Positions 57,548-64,000 of a stretch of DNA of 64,000 bases are shown here, one piece after another. Made by a program: the position numbers and the translations under genes. The first letter of the stretch is position 1. The number at the start of each line of letters is the position of its first letter. The stretch is from Rhizobium rhizoryzae (GTDB lineage Bacteria; Pseudomonadota; Alphaproteobacteria; Rhizobiales; Rhizobiaceae): the NCBI RefSeq assembly GCF_011046895.1, contig NZ_CP049250.1, positions 2,640,501 to 2,704,500 of the forward strand. The letters run 5' to 3'. The notes beneath the pieces are model-generated. The model saw nothing but the letters and a program-made list of their open reading frames with translations, made no database searches and was not told the DNA's origin.

Positions 57548-59821
57548 TCAGAAGGTGGTGCCGACGGTCAGCATGAACGTCCGGCCCGACGACGGAACGG
57601 CGCGACCGCCCTGCCCCGACTGATAATTCTGGTGATCCGTCAGGTTATAGCCATTGAGGGAGACGCGGAATTTATCGGTTTCGTAGGACACCAGAGCATC
57701 CAGCGAGAAGGCGTTCGGGATCTTCTGGGTGTTTGCCGTGTCCAGCCAGTAGGAGCTTGCATAGAGGAAGCCGCCGCCGACCTTGAGCTTGCCTGGAAGA
57801 GCAGCCGAAATCTCTTCTGCAATCGTATAGGTGGTCCACAGGTTGAAGTTATGCTTGGACACGTTTGGCGCTTCATTACCGATCTGCGCAACCGTAGCAG
57901 ACTCGGTGATCTCACCGTCCAGGAAGGCGTAATTGGCGAAGACGGACCACTTGTCTGTCACCTCACCGCTGAGGCCAGCTTCGAAACCGCGAACCCGGCG
58001 ACCGGTTGCCGCGTCGCCTGCACCGGCTGGAAGACCGGTCACTTCGTTGTAGGAATTGTCCTTGTCGACCTGGAAGATCGCGCCCGTCAAACCGAGCTTG
58101 CCATCCAGAAGATCAACCTTTCCGCCAATTTCCCACGTGTCCGAACGCTCCGGCGACAGCGGAGAGCTGCTCGACGGCAGTTCTGCGGCATTGCCTGTCA
58201 GAGCCGCAATATCGGTGGAGACCGGCTTATGGGTACGAGCGAAGGATGCGTAGAGCGACAGATTCTTGTTCGGCTCCCAGACGACACCAGCAGATGGATT
58301 ATATGCCGTATCGCTCTGCGAAGCGGAGGCGCCGCTCTGCTCCAGCTCTGTCTTGAAGTAATCGATGCGCAAACCGCCGAGAACCGAGAACTCATCAGTA
58401 AGATAGGCGCGATCGCTGACGAAGAAGCCGACATTCGTCGCATCAAGCGTACGCTTTCCGGCATAATCAAAGACCGGCGAGAAATTGTAATAGTAGCGCG
58501 GATTGAACAGGGACTCGATATTGCGGTTCGTCCAGGTCGGCCAGGAACCGTTGACGCGTTCGTCGTTCTGGAAGCTGACATCGAGACCCACAACGGCCTT
58601 ATGGCGAACGGACCCCGTTTCAAACTCCATCTGTGCTGCCGTGACGTTCTGGATCGCCCAACCTTCCTGATCGTAGGTCAGACCACCACCTGCACCCAGC
58701 GTATAGGTCGCAGCACGATTTCCACGGAAGAAGTTTGTTGCGCAAGCCGCAGAGCACGAGCCTGGAACCGTTCCACCGAAATCACGATCATAGATCGTCA
58801 ACCGCGTGTCGTTCGTGATTGTCAACCAGTCCGTCAGTTCCGAACGGAAGGATGACCCCAGCATATGGTTGTTGGTGACGTCCTTGTTGGTCGAGCGCAC
58901 ATAGGAGATCGACGGATCGAAGCCATACTCCGCGGCTGGAAGATAGATGCCATTCGAGCCCTGCACCATCGGCTGCCCGTAGTCCGGAACACCATCGCCA
59001 TGCAAATAGCTGTAGCTCAGATGCCATTCCGTCTCGGTGCCGATACCCATGCCGAAATCGACGCCGAAGCCACGACGATCCGAGGTCACGTTATCGCGGT
59101 CTGCGACATCCTGCTTGTGGTAGACGCCGTTGAAGCGGATCGCCGTCGTATCATTGATCTGGTAATTTGTGTCGACGGTCGTGCGGTAGGTCGGTCCTGT
59201 CCCGACGGACTGGTCGACCTTCGTGAAGTTTTCGAGACGAGCCTTTTTGCTGCTCTGGTTGATCAGGCCGCCCGTGTTTCCAGCGCCGAAATTATCACCA
59301 GATGGACCTTTGAAGACCTGAACATCTTCCGTGTTGAACGTATCGCGGGAATAGACGCCGAAATCGCGCAGGCCGTCGACATAGATATCGCTGCGTGCCT
59401 GGAAACCGCGGATACGGAACTGGCTGCCGTTTTGTCCGCCATTGCCTTCGCCCGTGGAAAGCGTGATGCCAGGAACGTTGCGCAGTGCCTGCTCCAGCGT
59501 CGTGGCGCGCTGCTCTTCGATGATCTGCGCCGGCACGACATTGATCGTCTTTGGCGTTTCCTTGATAGAGGCCGACAGCCGAGAAATGCCCGTCGTACGT
59601 TCGTTGGTATTGGGACCCTTGCCACCCTGGCCGCTGACTGTTACGCGGTTCAACACCGTTTCGTCATCAGTTGCCGCAGCGGAACCTGTGCGCGCATTTG
59701 TTGCCGCCTGCTGGGCGTTGGCGACGACAGGCAAACCGGCAATCGACATTGCCAGACCAGCTGTTGCCGCAGCACCAGACATCAACGGCCGCAACGAGGC
59801 CAAATTTCTCTCAATTTCCAT
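57548..59821 (-). CDS. fiu: TonB-dependent catecholate siderophore receptor (Fiu/PiuA-like)
   Basis: Outer-membrane receptor, 757 residues. A signal peptide (about 1-36, ending VVANAQQ) is followed by the plug domain with KETPKTINVVPAQIIEEQ, RNVPGITLSTGEG, FRIRGFQARSDIYVDG and QVFKGPSGDNFG, then a 22-strand barrel ending with the Phe of LTVGTTF. The ATG at 59821 starts MEIERNLASLR; the frame is open upstream but not needed. There is no N-terminal STN signalling domain. PiuC follows, as for E. coli Fiu-YbiX and P. aeruginosa PiuA-PiuC. Iron control is expected, but no clear operator was found. Confidence 0.93.
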   Translation of the reverse strand: MEIERNLASLRPLMSGAAATAGLAMSIAGLPVVANAQQAATNARTGSAAATDDETVLNRVTVSGQGGKGPNTNERTTGISRLSASIKETPKTINVVPAQIIEEQRATTLEQALRNVPGITLSTGEGNGGQNGSQFRIRGFQARSDIYVDGLRDFGVYSRDTFNTEDVQVFKGPSGDNFGAGNTGGLINQSSKKARLENFTKVDQSVGTGPTYRTTVDTNYQINDTTAIRFNGVYHKQDVADRDNVTSDRRGFGVDFGMGIGTETEWHLSYSYLHGDGVPDYGQPMVQGSNGIYLPAAEYGFDPSISYVRSTNKDVTNNHMLGSSFRSELTDWLTITNDTRLTIYDRDFGGTVPGSCSAACATNFFRGNRAATYTLGAGGGLTYDQEGWAIQNVTAAQMEFETGSVRHKAVVGLDVSFQNDERVNGSWPTWTNRNIESLFNPRYYYNFSPVFDYAGKRTLDATNVGFFVSDRAYLTDEFSVLGGLRIDYFKTELEQSGASASQSDTAYNPSAGVVWEPNKNLSLYASFARTHKPVSTDIAALTGNAAELPSSSSPLSPERSDTWEIGGKVDLLDGKLGLTGAIFQVDKDNSYNEVTGLPAGAGDAATGRRVRGFEAGLSGEVTDKWSVFANYAFLDGEITESATVAQIGNEAPNVSKHNFNLWTTYTIAEEISAALPGKLKVGGGFLYASSYWLDTANTQKIPNAFSLDALVSYETDKFRVSLNGYNLTDHQNYQSGQGGRAVPSSGRTFMLTVGTTF

Positions 59822-60069
59822 CACACTCTCCTGAACCCCTGAGAGGAAGCAAAGGCGCGTTCGCGGGATCGGAAGGACCACCAGGCAAACGTCGCGCCTA
59901 AAACTTGTCTCGATTTGTCCAGTATTGTGTCATGAAAGTGGAGTCAATGAGTCGTCTATAAGATTCGAAAAATTCCTGTCGCGTTTTCAGAGACTTTGCC
60001 AATTTGCCGCACTCTCTTGTTTCCCAACGCAACAGGCGCATCTCGGGAGGCTGTGGTCTTTATCAAACG
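59822..60069. promoter_or_regulatory. Promoter region of the siderophore operon
   Basis: Roughly 250 bases between the receptor and the gyrA terminator. On the minus strand TTGACT is followed after 17 bases by TACTGG, a possible -35/-10 pair at about 59925-59953. No convincing RirA (TGA-N9-TCA), Irr or Fur site was recognised. Confidence 0.35.
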
Positions 60070-60101
60070 AAAAAGCCGCACCGATGAGATCGATGCGGCT
60101 T
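60070..60101 (-). terminator. Terminator of gyrA
   Basis: AAGCCGCA and TGCGGCTT pair around a 13-base loop whose ends can pair further (CCGA/TCGA), followed on the minus strand by TTTTT. It is about 25 bases past the gyrA stop. Confidence 0.88.
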
Positions 60102-60125
60102 CTTTTTGTTTTATGGTGTCGGCTC

Positions 60126-62957
60126 TTACTCGGTAGTTGAACCTTCGCCTGAACTGTCTGACGGTGCGGCGCCAAGGTCACCGGTTTCAGCAGCGATTTC
60201 CTCAGGCAAATTGCCCGCCTCGTCGCCTTCCGGTTCGCTGATACGCTCGACCGACACCACCTTCTCGTCCTTCGCCGTCGAGAAGATTGTCACGCCCTTG
60301 GTAGCGCGGCTGGCAATGCGGATGCCATCGACCGGAACGCGGATGAGCTGGCCACCGTTCGACACGAGCATCAGCTGATCCTTGTCCTCGACCGGGAAGG
60401 CCGCAACGAGTTCGCCAATTTCGTTCGTCTTCGAGGTATCCGTTGCGCGGATCCCCTTGCCGCCACGACCGGATGTCCGGAAATCGTAGGACGACGAACG
60501 CTTGCCGAAACCACGCTCCGAGATCGTCAGAACGAACTGTTCATGCGCTTTCAGATATTCGTAACGCTCATCCGAAAGCTGCCCTTCCTCGGTCACTTCC
60601 TCGCCGACGAGCGCGATATCATCTTCGTCGACACCTGCGGCACGACGTTCCGCAGCCGAACGCTTGAGATATGCCGCACGCTCCCATGGTTCTGCCGCGA
60701 CGTGCCCGACGATCGTCATCGAAATCAGACGGTCGCCTTCTGCCAGCGTAATGCCACGGACACCGATGGAATTGCGTCCGGCAAAGACACGCACGTCTTC
60801 CACAGGGAAACGGATGCACTGGCCAAGGGCCGTCGTCAGCAGGACGTCATCGCCCGGCAGACCGAGGTCCGCATTCGGCGGAGAGCAGGTCTCGACGGAG
60901 AGGATTTCATCGCCCTCTTCCTCGAGCTTCATCGCGATCTTCCCGTTGCGATTGACCTGGATGAAATCGGACAGCTTGTTTCGACGCACGGTCCCGCGCG
61001 TTGTCGAGAACATGACGTCGAGGTTTGCCCAGCTGTCCTCGTCCTCCGGCAATGGCATGATGGTCGTGATGCGTTCGCCTGGCTCCAGCGGCAGCATATT
61101 GATGAGCGCCTTGCCACGGGACTGCGGCGTGCCAATGGGGAGCCGCCAGACCTTTTCCTTGTAGACGATACCGCGGGACGAGAAGAAGAGTACCGGCGTG
61201 TGCGTATTGGCAACGAACAGGCGCGTGACGAAATCCTCATCGCGAGTCGCCATGCCCGAACGGCCTTTGCCACCGCGACGCTGGGCGCGGTAGGTCGTCA
61301 GCGGCACGCGCTTGATATAGCCGAGATGCGAAACGGTGACGACCATGTCTTCCCGGGCGATGAGATCTTCATCGTCCATGTCCGGGCCGCCTTCCATGAT
61401 CTCCGTTCGGCGCGGGGTGCCGAACTCGTCACGGACTGCGGTCAGTTCATCCTTGACGATCTGCTGGATGCGCAGACGCGAGGAGAGAATATCGAGATAA
61501 TCACTGATCTCGGCACCAATCTTGTTCAATTCGTCCGCGATTTCATCGCGTCCGAGTGCCGTCAGGCGGGCAAGGCGCAGTTCAAGAATCGCGCGGGCCT
61601 GCTCTTCCGACAGATTGTAGGTACCGTCTTCGTTGATGCGATGGCGCGGATCGTCGATCAGGCGGATCAACGCATCCACATCCTTGGCGGGCCAGCGGCG
61701 CTCCATCAATTGCTCGCGCGCGGTCTGCGGATCGGGAGCACGACGGATGAGATTGATGATCTCATCAATGTTGGCAACGGAAATGGCAAGGCCAACCAAC
61801 ACATGGGCACGATCGCGCGCCTTGCGAAGCAGATACTTGGTGCGGCGGCTGACGACTTCCTCGCGGAAGCTGACGAATGCCCGCAGCATGTCGAGCAAAG
61901 TCAACTGCTCCGGCTTGCCGCCATTCAACGCAACCATGTTGCAGCCGAACGATGTCTGAAGCGGCGTGTAGCGATACAGCTGGTTCAGAATGACTTCGGC
62001 ATTCGCATCACGCTTCAGCTCGACGACGACACGGTAGCCCTGACGGTCCGACTCATCACGAAGGTCCGAGATGCCCTCAATGCGCTTTTCGCGCACGAGT
62101 TCGGCCATCTTTTCGATCATTGCCGACTTGTTCACCTGATAGGGAACTTCGGTAATGATGATCTGCTCGCGATCGCCGCGCATCGGCTCAATCGTTGCCC
62201 GGCCGCGCATGATGACCGAACCACGACCCGTCTCATAGGCCGAACGGATACCGGACCGGCCAAGGATCAACGCACCGGTCGGAAAGTCCGGACCCGGAAT
62301 GATCTGCATCAGATCAAGGAGTTCGATCGCCGGATTATCGATCAGCGCAATACAGCCATCAATGACTTCGCTCAGATTATGCGGCGGAATGTTGGTCGCC
62401 ATACCGACCGCGATACCACCTGCACCGTTGACGAGCAGGTTCGGAAACTTCGCAGGAACGACGACAGGTTCCGACAGCGTACCGTCATAGTTATCGCGGA
62501 AATCGACAGTTTCCTTGTCGAGATCGTCCAACAGCGAATGGGCGGCCTTCTGAAGACGGCATTCCGTGTAGCGTTCGGCCGCCGGTGGATCGCCATCGAT
62601 GGAGCCGAAATTCCCCTGGCCATCAATCAGTGGCAGCCGCAACGACCAGTCCTGCGCCATGCGCGCCAATGCGTCATAGATCGCGGCATTGCCGTGCGGA
62701 TGGTATTTACCCATCACGTCCCCGGTCACGCGGGCGCATTTGACGTATTTCTTGTTCCAGTCGATGCCGAGTTCGGACATGCCGTAAAGAATGCGACGAT
62801 GAACAGGCTTCAAGCCATCACGCACATCGGGCAGCGCCCGGCTCACGATTACGCTCATCGCGTAGTCGAGATAGGAACGCTGCATCTCTTCCATGATGGA
62901 AATGGGTTCGATGCCTGGAGGCAGCTTTCCGCCGCCGGGTGTGCTCTGGTCAGTCAA
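60126..62957 (-). CDS. gyrA: DNA gyrase subunit A
   Basis: Breakage-reunion subunit of gyrase, 943 residues. The catalytic Tyr130 lies in AERYTECRL. The quinolone region [15 protein letters not shown] gives Ala91 and Asp95 at the positions of E. coli Ser83 and Asp87. The C-terminal domain has pinwheel blades and the GyrA box QRRGGKG, which identifies it as GyrA and not ParC. The tail after residue about 905 is acidic. Start ATG at 62957. marC is divergent 277 bases away. Confidence 0.98.
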   Translation of the reverse strand: MTDQSTPGGGKLPPGIEPISIMEEMQRSYLDYAMSVIVSRALPDVRDGLKPVHRRILYGMSELGIDWNKKYVKCARVTGDVMGKYHPHGNAAIYDALARMAQDWSLRLPLIDGQGNFGSIDGDPPAAERYTECRLQKAAHSLLDDLDKETVDFRDNYDGTLSEPVVVPAKFPNLLVNGAGGIAVGMATNIPPHNLSEVIDGCIALIDNPAIELLDLMQIIPGPDFPTGALILGRSGIRSAYETGRGSVIMRGRATIEPMRGDREQIIITEVPYQVNKSAMIEKMAELVREKRIEGISDLRDESDRQGYRVVVELKRDANAEVILNQLYRYTPLQTSFGCNMVALNGGKPEQLTLLDMLRAFVSFREEVVSRRTKYLLRKARDRAHVLVGLAISVANIDEIINLIRRAPDPQTAREQLMERRWPAKDVDALIRLIDDPRHRINEDGTYNLSEEQARAILELRLARLTALGRDEIADELNKIGAEISDYLDILSSRLRIQQIVKDELTAVRDEFGTPRRTEIMEGGPDMDDEDLIAREDMVVTVSHLGYIKRVPLTTYRAQRRGGKGRSGMATRDEDFVTRLFVANTHTPVLFFSSRGIVYKEKVWRLPIGTPQSRGKALINMLPLEPGERITTIMPLPEDEDSWANLDVMFSTTRGTVRRNKLSDFIQVNRNGKIAMKLEEEGDEILSVETCSPPNADLGLPGDDVLLTTALGQCIRFPVEDVRVFAGRNSIGVRGITLAEGDRLISMTIVGHVAAEPWERAAYLKRSAAERRAAGVDEDDIALVGEEVTEEGQLSDERYEYLKAHEQFVLTISERGFGKRSSSYDFRTSGRGGKGIRATDTSKTNEIGELVAAFPVEDKDQLMLVSNGGQLIRVPVDGIRIASRATKGVTIFSTAKDEKVVSVERISEPEGDEAGNLPEEIAAETGDLGAAPSDSSGEGSTTE

Positions 62958-63234
62958 ATCGGGTACGATCTCTGTTCGGAATCAGTCTTGTGTGTATAGA
63001 CCATGCACAGTTCAAACGCCAATTTTGCGGCAGGTTTTGAACAGGCTTTTGGCCTATCTGGCAAGCTGACCATAGTGTTTGCCCTCATGGATGCGCAAGC
63101 CAAACATGAAATGCACAAGATGAACGCGTTAATCGGTGAGCATGCGCCAATTATCTGCTGGTAGACCGCTTCCGCGACGCGTACATTTCGCCTAAACGGG
63201 GCGTAGAGCATAAAGAGTAGCGGACGGGGGAACC

Positions 63235-63864
63235 ATGGCATCTGCCGATAATATCATGAGTGCCTTCACAACCCTGCTGGTTACACTCGACCCGCCCGGT
63301 CTTGCACCGATCTTCCTCGGACTGACTGCGGGACTTGATGCGATACAACGGCGTCAGGTTGCTATTCGCGGCACGATCATTGCCTTCGGGATCCTGGCGA
63401 CGTTCGCCATTTTCGGTGCAGGCATCCTTTCGATACTCGGCATCTCCATGGGCGCCTTCCGTATTGCCGGCGGCCTGCTGCTGTTCTGGATTTCATTCGA
63501 AATGATTTTCCAGAAGCGCAATGAGCGGAAGGAAGAGACGTCCAAGGCCGCCATTTCCATCGATCATGTTCAGCACATCGCCGTTTTCCCGCTGGCCCTG
63601 CCGCTCATTGCCGGGCCCGGCGCAATTTCTGCAACCGTGCTTCTGGCAGGTTCCTTTGCAGCGCCTCTGGACCGTGCGCTGCTGATTGGCATGCTTGCCT
63701 TTGTCATGCTGCTTGTGCTGCTGGCGCTGATCGTTGCTGAAAAACTTGACCGCTATCTCGGCGTCACAGGGCGCGCGCTGCTCACCCGTTTGCTGGGCGT
63801 GTTGCTCGCTGCGCTGTCCGTACAGTTCGTGGTCGACGGTATCAAATCGGCATTCAACACCTGA
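63235..63864 (+). CDS. MarC family membrane protein
   Basis: 209-residue integral membrane protein with six hydrophobic segments. The first 30 residues MSAFTTLLVTLDPPGLAPIFL and the mirrored second half with FPLALPLIAGPGAISATVLL match MarC/UPF0056, with the repeated P-x-x-x-P/GPG features. Function is unknown; the family is no longer linked to antibiotic resistance. The ATG has ACGGGGGAA just upstream. It sits between gyrA and ssb, an arrangement I recall from other Rhizobiaceae. Confidence 0.9.
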   Translation: MASADNIMSAFTTLLVTLDPPGLAPIFLGLTAGLDAIQRRQVAIRGTIIAFGILATFAIFGAGILSILGISMGAFRIAGGLLLFWISFEMIFQKRNERKEETSKAAISIDHVQHIAVFPLALPLIAGPGAISATVLLAGSFAAPLDRALLIGMLAFVMLLVLLALIVAEKLDRYLGVTGRALLTRLLGVLLAALSVQFVVDGIKSAFNT

Positions 63865-63909
63865 GGCACGACCAGATCAGGTGAAGCTGGTCAGACGGGC
63901 CAAACAATC

Positions 63910-63936
63910 AAGGCGACCGAGAACCTCGGCCGCCTT
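63910..63936. terminator. Bidirectional terminator between marC and ssb
   Basis: AAGGCGACCGAG and CTCGGCCGCCTT pair (one mismatch) around AAC, with T-rich sequence after it on the plus side. It lies between convergent stop codons. Confidence 0.75.
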
Positions 63937-63949
63937 TCGATTATTATTC

Positions 63950-64000
63950 TCAGAACGGGATGTCATCATCCAGATCACGGGCGAAGCCACCGCCGCCACC
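63950..64000 (-). CDS. ssb: Single-stranded DNA-binding protein (C-terminus only)
   Basis: The last 16 codons and stop of a minus-strand gene cut by the right edge. They read GGGGGFARDLDDDIPF, the Gly-rich linker and acidic DDIPF tip that binds partner proteins in SSB. The OB-fold lies outside the window. Confidence 0.93.
   Translation of the reverse strand, partial: GGGGGFARDLDDDIPF

Noticed and set aside
59920..59960. RirA-like iron operator ahead of the siderophore receptor
   Set aside because: TGA and TCA occur close together but with a spacing of eight, not nine, bases and no further match.
60543..62999. 818-codon open frame antisense to gyrA
   Set aside because: It mirrors gyrA in another frame, is rich in Arg, Ala, Asp, Gln and His, and has no recognisable domain or ribosome site.

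Overview
The window looks like a chromosomal segment from an alphaproteobacterium of the Rhizobiaceae, in the Agrobacterium/Rhizobium group. The evidence is high GC coding sequence, many protein families typical of the order (DUF2336, DUF1489, a LiuR-like MerR regulator, a divergent peptide deformylase paralogue), rhizobial-type intergenic repeats, and a bacteriophytochrome with a HWE kinase and a C-terminal receiver as described for Agrobacterium Agp2. The assignment rests on recognised families and remembered synteny, not on a search. No rRNA, tRNA, CRISPR array, prophage or intact insertion sequence was seen. The content is mostly housekeeping, with small accessory islands.

Layout. 1-3.0 kb: a quaternary-amine (glycine betaine/choline type) ABC importer, with its ATPase cut by the left edge. 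3.1-3.8 kb: an XRE-type regulator, a 52-residue protein and a degenerate rhizobial repeat. 4.0-10.4 kb: a TctDE two-component system, an orphan PgtC-like periplasmic binding protein and the TctCBA tripartite tricarboxylate transporter; a direct repeat ahead of tctC is a likely response-regulator site. 10.6-17.4 kb: a flippase-like membrane protein, a PpiD/SurA-type foldase and a trpD-trpC-moaC-moeA run. 17.4-23 kb: a photolyase facing pyrG, secG, tpiA and a secreted hydrolase. 23.3-28.5 kb: parE, then a convergent bphO-bphP light-sensing operon. 28.6-36.5 kb: AI-2E-type permease, GNAT, DUF2336, a flavin reductase/nitroreductase pair, a secreted protein with three repeats, and thrS. 36.6-42.3 kb: yidD, an IscU-like scaffold, folE, hisI, a patatin-like lipase, a CBS protein, a 269-bp MITE-like element, a rhomboid protease and a PAS protein. 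42.3-51.1 kb: tandem PilZ protein, a transglutaminase-like cysteine peptidase behind an AT-rich leader, a D-alanyl-D-alanine carboxypeptidase with a SPOR domain, sdaA and several membrane proteins of unknown function. 51.1-54.6 kb: a second MITE-like element, a MerR regulator with a clear dyad operator, mgtE, a peptide deformylase-like probable pseudoenzyme and a BON protein. 54.6-59.8 kb: a compact iron/siderophore operon (TonB receptor, PiuC, Sel1-repeat protein, FMN hydroxyacid oxidase, OsmC). 60-64 kb: gyrA, marC and the last codons of ssb.

The best candidates for something not well described are the five-gene siderophore operon with an intact FMN hydroxyacid oxidase and an OsmC protein, the peptide deformylase paralogue that has lost two of its three metal ligands, the two approximately 270-bp elements with long terminal inverted repeats, and the orphan binding protein placed between the TctDE sensor and the TctCBA transporter.
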